Below are positions 15,622 through 23,690 of a DNA stretch of 35,711 nt, piece after piece (positions within the stretch are counted from its first letter, which is position 1; every line of letters starts with the position of its first letter). Source of the DNA: Clostridiales bacterium UBA1752 (GTDB lineage Bacteria > Bacillota > Clostridia > Oscillospirales > CAG-382). The translations under genes were made by a program, and so were the position numbers. The notes under the pieces are model-generated. The model was not told where the DNA came from. It worked only from the letters and a program-made list of their open reading frames with translations, and did no database searches. The stretch is from NCBI GenBank assembly GCA_002314835.1, contig DCHM01000018.1:4921-40631 (forward strand), given 5' to 3'.

Positions 15622-17151
15622 ATGAAAAACTTAGGTGGCAAAAAGGCAAGAGTCTTACTGGTATATCCCGACTATACCGACCGCGACATCACGAGCAAGC
15701 TCGTAGGCGGCAGCTACAGCGAAGGACTCGCGTCGATTTCCGCAGTGCTCAAGCAGGGCGGTCACGACTGCAAGCTTTTGCATCTGCTGTACCTGCACGA
15801 AGAGAATGATTATAAAGCCAAGCTAAAAGCAATGGGCGAGTTTGACGTCATCGGATTTTCCATCCGCACCACCGCCATGCCCGATTCGAGACTATACATT
15901 CAGTGGACTAAAGAAGTCTGTCCGGACGCATTTATCACCTGCGGCAGTTATCACTGCACGCTGGCGCCCGAGGAGGTCATCGCCACTCCCGGCGTAGATG
16001 CCATCACCATCGGTGACGGCGAATACGCAGAGCTCGAGCTATGCGACAAGATGAGCGCAGGGCAGGACTACACCGACGTGCAGAGCAAGTGGTTTAAGCT
16101 CGAGGACGGCACTATAGTCAAAAACCCCGTCCGTCCCCTCTTTGCCGACCTCGACAGACTGCCGATACCCGACTTTGACCTCTTTGACTATGCAAACCTT
16201 GACTCGGTTAAGGCAGGCACCGCCATCGTCATGCTGAGCCGCGGATGCTTTTTTAACTGCACCTACTGCTCAAACTCGCAGTTCCGCAACGTTTATCCAA
16301 ATAAAAAGATTTTTGCACGCTTCCGCTCTCCCGAAAACGCGATGCTTTATCTCAAAACCCTGCTTGCAAAGTTCCCTCAAATCAAGATTATCAATTTCCG
16401 CGACGCTATACTCAATATGTTTCCCGACTGGTTTGATAAGTTTATCGAAATGTATAAGGCGGAAATCCATCTGCCCTTCACCTGCAACGTGCGTTTTAAC
16501 CTCTTGAATGAGGACACCGTGCGCCGCATGAAGGAGGCAGGCTGTTATACCATAGATATGGGTCTCGAATCGGGCGACCAGGAGCTGAGATTCAAGTACC
16601 TCAAGAGATGTATGACCGACCAAATGATGATAGATTGCAGTAAGTGGTTCCACAAAAACGGCATCGAACAGTTAACCTACAATATCATCGGTCTCCCCCA
16701 CGAGGACATTCACAAGGCGCTCAAAACCATCAAGCTCAACGCCAAGGTTCAGTCAAACCGCGTCATACCTAACATCTTTTACCCCTACCCCGGCACCATA
16801 CTGCACGACATAGCAAAAGAGGCAGGCTATCTGCCCGACGTCATCACTCCCGATATGAGAGTACCGCTCGTACAGCCGCAGTTCCCCGAGGAGCAGGTTT
16901 TGTTTATCGAAGGGTATTTCCTCCACTTTGTAAAACGCTACAAGCTCGCATACAGACTGCCTTCGTGGCTCGGCAAGCCCTACGAAAAATGGCTCGACCA
17001 CCGCGTAACGGGCAAGCACGTGCCTTATAAGTTCTACGTCAAAATACACGATATATATTCAAAGTGCTATCACAGGCTCAAAAACTTTGCGGCACAAAAG
17101 CTGCCCGACGTTTATATGAAGCTCCGCAAGATTAAGCACGGTATCAAGTAA
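15622..17151 (+). CDS. B12-binding-domain radical SAM protein
   Basis: A 509-residue radical SAM enzyme of the class with an N-terminal cobalamin-binding-like domain (KARVLLVYPDY, then FDVIGFSIRTTAMPDS and VDAITIGDGEYAELEL). The iron-sulfur cluster motif CFFNCTYC (CxxxCxxC) lies near residue 215. A TIM barrel follows with GLESGDQELRFKYLKR and YNIIGLPHED. Members methylate or rearrange unreactive carbons in lipids, cofactors or natural products. No neighbour reveals the substrate. It is separated from polA by 18 nt with AAGGGGT before the start, so it is probably in the same operon. The C-terminal 60 residues are very basic. Confidence 0.88.
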   Translation: MKNLGGKKARVLLVYPDYTDRDITSKLVGGSYSEGLASISAVLKQGGHDCKLLHLLYLHEENDYKAKLKAMGEFDVIGFSIRTTAMPDSRLYIQWTKEVCPDAFITCGSYHCTLAPEEVIATPGVDAITIGDGEYAELELCDKMSAGQDYTDVQSKWFKLEDGTIVKNPVRPLFADLDRLPIPDFDLFDYANLDSVKAGTAIVMLSRGCFFNCTYCSNSQFRNVYPNKKIFARFRSPENAMLYLKTLLAKFPQIKIINFRDAILNMFPDWFDKFIEMYKAEIHLPFTCNVRFNLLNEDTVRRMKEAGCYTIDMGLESGDQELRFKYLKRCMTDQMMIDCSKWFHKNGIEQLTYNIIGLPHEDIHKALKTIKLNAKVQSNRVIPNIFYPYPGTILHDIAKEAGYLPDVITPDMRVPLVQPQFPEEQVLFIEGYFLHFVKRYKLAYRLPSWLGKPYEKWLDHRVTGKHVPYKFYVKIHDIYSKCYHRLKNFAAQKLPDVYMKLRKIKHGIK

Positions 17152-17152
17152 T

Positions 17153-17989
17153 ATGAGCGGCATATTATACGTAGTTCCCACGCCTATCGGCAACCTCGGC
17201 GACGTTTCGGCAAGGTCAAAGGACACCCTTGCCGCCGTCGATTTTGTCGCCGCGGAGGACACCAGAGTCGGCGGCAAGCTATTGATGCTGCTCGGCATCA
17301 AAAAGCCGCTCGTCAGCTATCACGAGCACACCGACATCGGCAAAATAGAGGGCATAGTTGACCGCATCAAAAGCGGCGAAAGCTGTGCCATTATCACCGA
17401 CGCAGGCACTCCCGCAGTCAGCGACCCGGGCGAAAAGCTCGTAAAAGCCGCGTCCGAAGCAGGTATCACGGTCATTCCGCTGCCCGGCCCCTGCGCCGCG
17501 GTAACGGCGCTCTCAGCCAGCGGACTGCCGTCGAGGCGGTTTTGCTTTGAGGGTTTTTTGCCCGACGAAGGCCGCAAGGAGTATCTCAGCGACATTTCTA
17601 CTGAGCGTCGCACAATGATATTTTACTCCGCGCCCCACGACCTTTTTAAGGTTATCAGAGACCTATCCGCCGCGCTCGGAGACAGAAAATGCGTGCTCGC
17701 CAAAGAGCTGACAAAGATTAACGAATGTTTTGTTCGCACCACGCTTTTAAAGCTGGAGGACGACGTTAAGAGCAGAGGTGAAGCCTTTGGCAAGGGCGAA
17801 TTTATCATCATAGTCGAGGGAGCACCCGACAAGGATATATTCTGGACCGACATCGGCATACCCGAGCACCTGCAATATTATTACGACCTCGGACTTTCAA
17901 AGATGGACGCCTGCAAGCAGGTTGCCAAGGACAGAAAGGTATCAAAAAGTGTTATTTATAAGGTTGCCTCGCAAGGCGAGGATAATTAA
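17153..17989 (+). CDS. rsmI: 16S rRNA 2'-O-methyltransferase RsmI
   Basis: A 278-residue SAM-dependent enzyme that 2'-O-methylates C1402 of 16S rRNA in the decoding centre. The family start is ILYVVPTPIGNLGDVSARSKDTL, followed by VAAEDTRVGGKLL, ITDAGTPAVSDPG and PLPGPCAAVTALSASGLP (tetrapyrrole-methylase fold). The C-terminal tail (about 240-278: SKMDACKQVAKDRKVSKSVI) looks like a helix-turn-helix. The start lies directly after the preceding stop codon with only a weak Shine-Dalgarno, suggesting translational coupling to the radical SAM gene. Its 3' end overlaps the next gene by about 41 nt. Confidence 0.95.
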   Translation: MSGILYVVPTPIGNLGDVSARSKDTLAAVDFVAAEDTRVGGKLLMLLGIKKPLVSYHEHTDIGKIEGIVDRIKSGESCAIITDAGTPAVSDPGEKLVKAASEAGITVIPLPGPCAAVTALSASGLPSRRFCFEGFLPDEGRKEYLSDISTERRTMIFYSAPHDLFKVIRDLSAALGDRKCVLAKELTKINECFVRTTLLKLEDDVKSRGEAFGKGEFIIIVEGAPDKDIFWTDIGIPEHLQYYYDLGLSKMDACKQVAKDRKVSKSVIYKVASQGEDN

Positions 17990-19367
17990 ATATCTATCAC
18001 TTTTGTCAGCTATCGTGCTGACGGTTTCTCTCTGTGCCTTCGGCACTCTGTCGGAGGATAGCTTTAAGCTCTCGCTCAGTACGGCAAACTACGCTTCCGC
18101 AGGGACCACTTTGAACCTCACGATTAAAATAGCGTCGCTCCCAAAGGACGTTTACGCTTTTGAATGTGAGCTGACCTACGACACTCAGATACTGACGGCG
18201 GTCAATATTAAATCAACCGACGACTTTTTGACGGTCAACAAGTGCGCGTGGGAGCAGCACTGCTCGCATACCACCGCAGGCAGATATTATCTCGCCTTCT
18301 GCACCGACAACGCAGACGGCGTGGAAACGCCGATAAAATCGGTCTCCGATATTGAAATCAGCATACCGTTTAAGGTAAAATCAGACGGCGAATGTACCTT
18401 TAAGGTCGTATCTCTTACCGCCTTTGACAAAGACCTTAACGAAATCGCCTGCACAGACACGGAGCTCACAATTACCACGCTCGAGAGGCCATGCAGCTTT
18501 GCCACGGCGGTCACCTGCATAAGCGCCGTCAAGGGCAATACCGCAGACGTCGAAATCACGCTGACCAATATTTCTCAGACCTCAGACGTCGCCGCGATAG
18601 AGCTTAGGTTTTTATATTCCGCCGCGACCGTCAAAGCTACGGTTACCTCCAACGCGAGCGGTCAAATGGACGCGTTTATCACAAAGGCTCCTGCAGGCTG
18701 GACGCAGATGTGCAGTCACGACACCGGCGGCAGATATACCCTGCGGCTCGTAGCACCGAGCGGCGGTGCCGACGTCAGAGATTGCCTGCAGCTCGGCGAA
18801 AGCATCAAGCTGACGCTCTCGTTTGCCGTCATAGGCGAAATCGGCTCGACGGCTGATTTTGACATACCCGAAGCTTTTTGCACCGGATACGACAGCGACT
18901 TTGCGGTTTTGAGCGGCACGGGCAGTGCGTGCAGCACTACTATCAAAGACGGCAATATCATTTCGAGCAAGGATGAAACCGTCGTATGCGACGGCAAATA
19001 TATCGTCGGCATACCCGTCGGCACAAAGGTCGAGGGCATAGGTGCATACATAGACGGCGAAATCAAGGTCTTTGCAGACGGCAAGGAAGCTAAATCTTCG
19101 TCCTTAATCGGCACGGGCATGACCGCCAGGCTATACGTCGGCGGCAAATCGGTCTCTGAGCTTGCGATAGTGATACGTGGGGACGTTGACGGCAACGGCG
19201 AAATAGGCATCAGTGACGCCGTGCGCATACGCCGCATTTATCTCGGTCTCGAGACGGCAGACGAGCTGACGACGCTCGCCGCCTGCATCAGCGGAGGGAC
19301 AAAGGTCGCGGCGCTCGATTATCTCGCAGTCAAGCGGCATTTGCAAGGCACGTACAACATACAGTAA
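17949..19367 (+). CDS. secreted protein with two cohesin-like domains and a dockerin
   Basis: A 472-residue exported protein. A signal peptide covers about 1-32 (basic start, then LSLLSAIVLTVSLCAFG). Two cohesin-like beta domains (about 37-178 and 182-332) share an internal repeat, CSH.T.GRY. The C-terminus has a Gly-rich module and a type I dockerin (411-468): GDVDGNGEIGISDAVRIRRIYLG is a clear calcium loop, while the second copy is degenerate (AALDYLAVKRHLQG). Cohesin-dockerin pairs assemble extracellular complexes. GTG 17949 is chosen because AGAAAGG precedes it by 9 nt; TTG 17922 and 17964 are alternatives. It overlaps rsmI by 41 nt. Partner and role unknown. Confidence 0.75.
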   Translation: MLFIRLPRKARIIKYLSLLSAIVLTVSLCAFGTLSEDSFKLSLSTANYASAGTTLNLTIKIASLPKDVYAFECELTYDTQILTAVNIKSTDDFLTVNKCAWEQHCSHTTAGRYYLAFCTDNADGVETPIKSVSDIEISIPFKVKSDGECTFKVVSLTAFDKDLNEIACTDTELTITTLERPCSFATAVTCISAVKGNTADVEITLTNISQTSDVAAIELRFLYSAATVKATVTSNASGQMDAFITKAPAGWTQMCSHDTGGRYTLRLVAPSGGADVRDCLQLGESIKLTLSFAVIGEIGSTADFDIPEAFCTGYDSDFAVLSGTGSACSTTIKDGNIISSKDETVVCDGKYIVGIPVGTKVEGIGAYIDGEIKVFADGKEAKSSSLIGTGMTARLYVGGKSVSELAIVIRGDVDGNGEIGISDAVRIRRIYLGLETADELTTLAACISGGTKVAALDYLAVKRHLQGTYNIQ

Positions 19368-19382
19368 ATAAATCTCATTTAT

Positions 19383-19417
19383 AGCGTCTTAGCTTACAGG
19401 CTTCGACGCTTTTTTTA
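19383..19417 (+). terminator. probable terminator after the cohesin/dockerin gene
   Basis: AGCGTC and GACGCT pair around a 16-nt loop and are followed by seven T residues. The stem is short, so efficiency is uncertain. Confidence 0.55.
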
Positions 19418-19459
19418 TTTTGCATACCTTATAATGCAAAGCGAAAGGAAGTGTATATA

Positions 19460-19789
19460 GTGACTCACACGTACGACGCGGCAACGCGCAGACTGACCGT
19501 GACGCTAGGCGGCGAAATCGACCACCATTCCGCGATAGCGGCACGCACCGAGATAGACAATCTGATACAGGACTACAAGCCACTCGTTACGGTCTTGGTT
19601 TTGTCTCACATCGGATTTTGCGATTCGTCTGGGCTCGGACTGATTATGGGCAGATACAAAAAGATGGCTTTGCTCGGTGGCAAGCTGATTTTATCAGACC
19701 CGACGCCCGAAATAACTCGCATTATAGCCTTATCAGGGCTCGACAAAATAATCGTTACCGAAAGGAGCAGGCAGGATGTCAAGGCGTAA
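19460..19789 (+). CDS. spoIIAA: anti-sigma-F factor antagonist SpoIIAA
   Basis: A 109-residue STAS-domain protein. LGGEIDHHSA and the phosphorylation segment FCDSSGLGLIMGRYK (Ser in DSSG) match SpoIIAA closely. In its unphosphorylated form it binds SpoIIAB in the forespore and releases sigma-F. GTG 19460 is chosen because AAAGGAAG lies about 8 nt upstream; the GTG at 19451 is too near that site. It is the first gene of the classical three-gene spoIIA operon and overlaps spoIIAB by 14 nt. A TATAAT box lies just upstream but no clear sigma-H promoter was recognised. Confidence 0.93.
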   Translation: MTHTYDAATRRLTVTLGGEIDHHSAIAARTEIDNLIQDYKPLVTVLVLSHIGFCDSSGLGLIMGRYKKMALLGGKLILSDPTPEITRIIALSGLDKIIVTERSRQDVKA

Positions 19790-20219
19790 ATCACAAAACA
19801 GCGTCAAGCTGATACTGCAATCAAAAAGCATCAACGAGGGCTTTGCCCGTGCGGCTGTGGCGGCGTTTGTCGCACAGCTCGACCCGACCATAGGCGAAAT
19901 GGCAGACCTAAAGACCGCAGTGAGCGAGGCGGTTACAAACTGTATCGTCCACGCTTACGGCGGCGAATCGGGCGAAATCTACATAAGCTGTGAATACGAC
20001 GCTTCGCGCAAGGTGACCGTCCGTATCAAGGACAAGGGCGTAGGTATAAAAAACGTATCCGAGGCGCGCAGGCCGCTATTCACCACGGCACCCGAGGCGG
20101 AAAGGAGCGGCATGGGCTTTACCATAATGGAGAGCTTTTGCGACAAGGTTTCTGTTAAATCAAAGATTGGCAAAGGCACCGCCGTCACGCTCGTCAAGCA
20201 ATTAAAGCACATAAAATGA
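19776..20219 (+). CDS. spoIIAB: anti-sigma-F factor / serine kinase SpoIIAB
   Basis: A 147-residue GHKL-fold kinase that holds sigma-F inactive and phosphorylates SpoIIAA on Ser. ATP-binding boxes are visible: N box LKTAVSEAVTNCIVHAYGG, G1 DKGVGI, G2 GMGFTIME, and a C-terminal GKGTAVTL. Length equals the family norm. It overlaps spoIIAA by 14 nt and sigF by 4 nt, which fits the balanced synthesis this partner-switch requires. Confidence 0.95.
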   Translation: MSRRKSQNSVKLILQSKSINEGFARAAVAAFVAQLDPTIGEMADLKTAVSEAVTNCIVHAYGGESGEIYISCEYDASRKVTVRIKDKGVGIKNVSEARRPLFTTAPEAERSGMGFTIMESFCDKVSVKSKIGKGTAVTLVKQLKHIK

Positions 20220-20911
20220 GCGACGTCATGCAGCAGATAGCCGCGGCGCAATCGGGCGACGCTGTGGCGCTCGAGCAGATAATCAGAGACAACTACGGAC
20301 TTATCAAGTCGATAGCCGTCAGGTTCAGAGACAGAGGCTGTGAGTTTGACGACCTGTGCCAGATAGGTACCATCGGTATGATAAAGGCGGTACGCAACTT
20401 TGATTTGTCGCACGGCACTATGTTCAGCACCTACGCCGTGCCGCTCATAACCGGCGAAATAAAAAAGTTTTTGCGCGACGACGGCATTATCAAGGTTTCG
20501 CGCGATATCAAGCGCAGAGGCGTCAATATCGCCTGCATCAGCGAAAGACTGCAAGGTACTTTGGGGCGCGAGCCCACCGTCGGCGAAATAGCGTCCGAGG
20601 CAGGCATTACGCCCGAGGAAGTCGCCGAAGCCATCACGGCTACGACGGCGGTGATGTCGTTTTCGGACCCCGTGGGCGAGGTGGAGCTCGGCGACCTTTT
20701 GGGCACCGACCACATAGACGAGCTGTGCGAGTCGCTCGCACTGCGGCAGGCTATCGGCTCACTCGACCGCGACGAACGCAAGCTGATTTACTACCGTTAT
20801 TATAACGATATGTCTCAGGCAAACGCAGGCAAAGCCATGGGGATGACGCAGGTCAAGGTTTCGAGGATGGAAAAAAAGATACTGCAAAAGCTAAAGGACG
20901 CGCTAACCTGA
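20216..20911 (+). CDS. sigF: RNA polymerase sigma-F factor (SpoIIAC)
   Basis: A 231-residue sigma-70-family factor for early forespore transcription. Region 2 reads GCEFDDLCQIGTIGMIKAVRNFD and TYAVPLITGEIKKFLRDDG, region 3 begins VSRDIKRRG, and region 4 ends SQANAGKAMGMTQVKVSRMEKKIL (helix-turn-helix). It is the third gene in spoIIAA-AB-AC order, overlapping spoIIAB by ATGA, which supports sigma-F over sigma-G or sigma-B. A terminator follows directly. Confidence 0.94.
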   Translation: MSDVMQQIAAAQSGDAVALEQIIRDNYGLIKSIAVRFRDRGCEFDDLCQIGTIGMIKAVRNFDLSHGTMFSTYAVPLITGEIKKFLRDDGIIKVSRDIKRRGVNIACISERLQGTLGREPTVGEIASEAGITPEEVAEAITATTAVMSFSDPVGEVELGDLLGTDHIDELCESLALRQAIGSLDRDERKLIYYRYYNDMSQANAGKAMGMTQVKVSRMEKKILQKLKDALT

Positions 20912-20914
20912 GAG

Positions 20915-20941
20915 GCACACGGTTTATCTCCGTGTGCTTTT
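20915..20941 (+). terminator. terminator of the spoIIA operon
   Basis: GCACACGG-TTTATCT-CCGTGTGC stem-loop followed by TTTT, 3 nt after the sigF stop codon. Confidence 0.85.
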
Positions 20942-20945
20942 GTGA

Positions 20946-20974
20946 TTGACAAAAAAACGTATCGGGAGTACAAT
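20946..20974 (+). promoter_or_regulatory. sigma-A promoter for rph
   Basis: TTGACA (20946-20951), a 17-bp spacer and TACAAT (20969-20974), 25 nt upstream of the rph start. Confidence 0.85.
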
Positions 20975-20999
20975 TAGTAAAAACACGGAGGTAATATAT

Positions 21000-21701
21000 A
21001 TGAGATATGACGGCAGGGAGTATGACGCACCGAGAAGCGTCGAAATGATACCCGATTTTACAAAAACCGCAGGCGGCAGCGTGCTGATTAACTGGGGCGG
21101 CACGAGGGTTTTATGCACTGCACTCTTGGAGCAAGGCACACAGCCCTTCCTTATCGGCACGGGCAAAGGCTGGCTGACTGCAGAATACGCTATGCTCCCA
21201 TCTTCGACGGGCTCGCGCAAAAAGAGAGAGACGTTAAAGCCCGACGGACGTTCCACCGAGATAAAAAGGCTGATAGGCAGGTCGCTCCGCGCGGCTATCG
21301 ACTATGAAAAGCTCGGCGAAAACACTATATGGATAGACTGCGACGTACTTCAGGCTGACGGAGGCACGAGGTGCGCTTCGATTACGGGCGGCTTTGCGGC
21401 GCTCAAGCTCGGAGTAAAAAAATGGCTCGAGCAGGGTCTCTTGACAACCGACCCCATAGTTACGCAGGTTGCGGCGGTTTCGGTAGGCATTATAGACGGC
21501 ACTCCGATGCTCGACCTATGCTACAAGGAAGACTCCGGAGCTGACGTCGATATGAATATCGTCATGAACGGCAAGGGTGAATTTATCGAGCTGCAGGGCA
21601 CGGGCGAAGGCAGAGGATTCAGCCCCGACGAGCTTTCTACGCTCATTTCTCTCGGCAAAAAAGGCATAGGCGAATTGTTTACTCTGCAAAACAGTCTGTG
21701 A
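21000..21701 (+). CDS. rph: ribonuclease PH
   Basis: A 233-residue phosphorolytic 3'-5' exoribonuclease that trims tRNA 3' ends. Signatures are MRYDGRE, TRVLCTALLEQG, GKGWLTAEYAMLPSST, RIGRSLRAA-type segment LIGRSLRAAIDY, DCDVLQADGGTRCASITGG and the C-terminal GTGEGRGFSPDEL. ATG 21000 is chosen because GGAGG lies 7 nt upstream; the longer frame starts inside the promoter. The length is typical. It stands alone between the spoIIA terminator and the lysine riboswitch. Confidence 0.96.
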   Translation: MRYDGREYDAPRSVEMIPDFTKTAGGSVLINWGGTRVLCTALLEQGTQPFLIGTGKGWLTAEYAMLPSSTGSRKKRETLKPDGRSTEIKRLIGRSLRAAIDYEKLGENTIWIDCDVLQADGGTRCASITGGFAALKLGVKKWLEQGLLTTDPIVTQVAAVSVGIIDGTPMLDLCYKEDSGADVDMNIVMNGKGEFIELQGTGEGRGFSPDELSTLISLGKKGIGELFTLQNSL

Positions 21702-21752
21702 TTTTTATGCAATATTGACTAATTTTGCCCGATTATTTGTATAATGTTACAG

Positions 21753-21781
21753 TTGACAAACGGGCGATAAATATATATACT
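21753..21781 (+). promoter_or_regulatory. sigma-A promoter of the lysine transporter operon
   Basis: TTGACA (21753-21758), a 17-bp spacer and TATACT (21776-21781). Transcription would begin just before the riboswitch aptamer. A second TATAAT box at about 21740-21745, with a TTGACT 19 bp upstream, is a weaker alternative. Confidence 0.8.
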
Positions 21782-21790
21782 TTTGGCAAC

Positions 21791-21951
21791 AGATAGAGGC
21801 GCGGACCTCATCAGTAGTATGCGTTAAGGCACGGTGATGCCGCATACGAAAGGGAGCTCCGCCGAAACCTGCACCGCTTTACCGAGCGTGCAAGGTTGGG
21901 GTATGGTACAAGATGCCATACACTGTCACATTCATTTGTGGAGAGCTATCA
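21791..21951 (+). ncRNA. lysine riboswitch (L box) aptamer
   Basis: Conserved blocks occur in order: AGATAGAGGCGCGGAC, CATCAGTAGTATGCG, an arm closing with CGCATACGAAAGGGAG, CCGCCGAAACC, GGTTGGGGTATGG, a CTGTCAC-ATTCATTT-GTGGAGAGCTATC 3' end. P1 forms between GATAG (21792-21796) and CTATC (21946-21950). This is the L-box consensus that binds lysine directly. A long terminator follows at 21977-22014. The P1 3' strand AGCTAT can alternatively pair with ATAGCT of the terminator, giving an antiterminator. The downstream genes are an ABC importer, so lysine is the likely substrate and repressor. Confidence 0.95.
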
Positions 21952-21976
21952 CAATATGCTTTATTAAGTTTTGCGT

Positions 21977-22014
21977 ATCGTGTTAGCTATTCATATAGCT
22001 AACACGATTTTTTT
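21977..22014 (+). terminator. riboswitch expression-platform terminator
   Basis: A perfect 14-bp stem (21977-21990 with 21995-22008) with a TCAT loop and a T-run, ending about 20 nt before the first transporter gene. It is expected to form when lysine is bound. Confidence 0.9.
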
Positions 22015-22034
22015 ATCAAAGAAAGGACATCATC

Positions 22035-22898
22035 ATGAAAAAAGCACTTTTACTCGTCACCGCACTTTTACTCGTTGCAGCTTCGCTCGCATCCTGCAGC
22101 GTAAACACCGCAAAGTTTGACATGACTAAGGTAAGCAGCCTTGCAGACCTCGCAGGCGCCAAGATTGCCGCTCAGTCCGGCACCTTCCACTACGACGCAC
22201 TCCAGCAGATCGAGGGCGCCTTCACCACCGATTACGAAGATTTTGACTCGCTGTTTGTAGCTCTGCAGTCCGGCGCCATCGACGGTTACATCGCCGAAGA
22301 GCCTACCGCTATCGACATCTGCACTCGCAACGACGGCTACGCATACGTCGCACTCAAAAACAATAGCACCGGCTTTACCGCCTCCGAAGCAGACACCGCT
22401 ATCGCAGTCGGCATTGCCAAGGGCAGTAGCCTCACCGCTCAGATTAACACCGTGCTCGCCACTCTTACCGCAGAGCAAAAATCCGCTCTGATGCAGCAGA
22501 TGGTTGACGTCAACGCAGGCAAAGAGGTAGGTACTCTCGCAATCACGAGCACCACTCCCACCGAAACGACCGGCACACTCAAGGTAGCTATGGAATGCGC
22601 TTACGCGCCCTTTAACTGGACTCAAAACACCGACGCCAACGGCGCACAGCCCATCGCAAACGACAACCTCAGCTACGTTAACGGCTATGACTATCAGATA
22701 GCAAAGTATATCGCCGATAACCTCGGTCTCAAGCTCGAGGTTTACGCCGAAAAGTGGGATTCACTCATCACGGGCGTTCAGGCAGGCACTTACGACTGCA
22801 TCATCGCAGGCATGAGCCCCACGGACGAGCGCAAAGAGGAAATCGACTTTAGCGACAACTACTACGTTTCCAACCTCGTTATTATCTATAAAAAGTAA
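22035..22898 (+). CDS. circularly permuted amino-acid-binding lipoprotein of a lysine ABC importer
   Basis: A 287-residue lipoprotein: signal to residue 20, lipobox LASC with Cys21. The SBP_bac_3 domain order is reversed. Residues 34-118 (SLADLAGAKIAAQSGTFHY...) are the segment that normally follows the first hinge. Residues 119-162 (DTAIAVGIAKGSS...) are the normal C-terminus. A Thr-rich linker (about 163-180) follows, then TLKVAMECAYAPFNW (181-195), the normal mature N-terminus. It continues through GYDYQIAKYIAD and GMSPTDER (Arg266, expected carboxylate ligand) to the hinge and stops. All parts of the family are present once, so this is permutation, not truncation. Lysine specificity is inferred from the riboswitch. 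Confidence 0.9.
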   Translation: MKKALLLVTALLLVAASLASCSVNTAKFDMTKVSSLADLAGAKIAAQSGTFHYDALQQIEGAFTTDYEDFDSLFVALQSGAIDGYIAEEPTAIDICTRNDGYAYVALKNNSTGFTASEADTAIAVGIAKGSSLTAQINTVLATLTAEQKSALMQQMVDVNAGKEVGTLAITSTTPTETTGTLKVAMECAYAPFNWTQNTDANGAQPIANDNLSYVNGYDYQIAKYIADNLGLKLEVYAEKWDSLITGVQAGTYDCIIAGMSPTDERKEEIDFSDNYYVSNLVIIYKK

Positions 22899-22910
22899 GA
22901 GCGTTAAACG

Positions 22911-23690
22911 ATGCAGTTTTTTACAGACGTATATAATATTTTAACTCAATACTGGCAGTACCTGCTCAAAGGCGTCGGCATCACGATGCTGATAGCTCTC
23001 GTAGGTACCGTGGCGGGTCTGCTGATAGGCTTGATTATCGGCGTAATCCGTACCGTGCCCGAATCAAAGAGCAAGTTCGTGCGCGTACTGCAAAAGGTAA
23101 TAAACACAATATTTGCGATATATATCGAGATATTCCGCGGCACGCCTATGATGGTGCAGGCAATGGTTATCTATTGGGGCTATGCTTTTGCTACGGGCGG
23201 CTCGACGCTCCCCCTGCTCACCTCCGGCATATTTATCGTCTCGATTAACACCGGCGCATATATGTCCGAGATAGTCAGAGGCGGCATCATTTCGATAGAC
23301 AAAGGTCAGTTTGAAGCCGCACAGTCTATCGGTATGGGCCACGTTCAAACCATGGTTTACGTCATCATACCGCAGGTCATCCGCAACATACTCCCCTCGA
23401 TAAGCAACGAATTTGTCATCAATATCAAAGATACGTCGGTACTTAACGTCATCGGTGTCACCGAGCTGTACTATTACGCAGGCGTTATCAAAAAGATGAA
23501 TCTGCAAATCTTTGAGACCTATCTGGTCGTCTGCGTGCTGTACTTTATACTCACATTCGGCATCAGCAAGCTGCTGAGATTGTGTGAAAAGAAGCTCGAA
23601 GGCAGTAAAAACTATGTCATCTGCGGCTCACAGTCAGATCCGGATGCCGAAATACACGTCAAGGTGGTAGAACATCATGTCCACGATTGA
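22911..23690 (+). CDS. amino acid ABC transporter permease
   Basis: A 259-residue HisM/GlnP-type permease with about five transmembrane helices. Features are the N-terminal LLKGVGITMLIALVGTVAGLL, FRGTPMMVQAMVIYWG, and the EAA loop EAAQSIGMGHVQTMVYVIIPQVIRNILPS that contacts the ATPase. It is the second gene of the riboswitch-controlled importer, 12 nt after the binding protein and overlapping the ATPase gene by 14 nt. The short C-terminal extension is polar and ends in a His-rich tail. It probably forms a homodimer. Confidence 0.93.
   Translation: MQFFTDVYNILTQYWQYLLKGVGITMLIALVGTVAGLLIGLIIGVIRTVPESKSKFVRVLQKVINTIFAIYIEIFRGTPMMVQAMVIYWGYAFATGGSTLPLLTSGIFIVSINTGAYMSEIVRGGIISIDKGQFEAAQSIGMGHVQTMVYVIIPQVIRNILPSISNEFVINIKDTSVLNVIGVTELYYYAGVIKKMNLQIFETYLVVCVLYFILTFGISKLLRLCEKKLEGSKNYVICGSQSDPDAEIHVKVVEHHVHD

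Noticed and set aside
19427..19436. Sigma-A promoter directly before spoIIAA
   Set aside because: A TATAAT is present but no -35 hexamer fits, and sigma-H control is expected, so no promoter was annotated.
20216..20911. Assignment of the sigma factor as sigma-B or sigma-G
   Set aside because: Its position as third gene behind spoIIAA and spoIIAB, with coupled overlaps, indicates sigma-F.
21702..22034. T-box leader upstream of the transporter
   Set aside because: The conserved blocks fit a lysine riboswitch; no T-box sequence (TGGNACCGCG-like) is present.
22035..22898. Binding protein as a truncated or frameshifted gene
   Set aside because: All parts of the family are present exactly once in a single open frame; only their order is changed.
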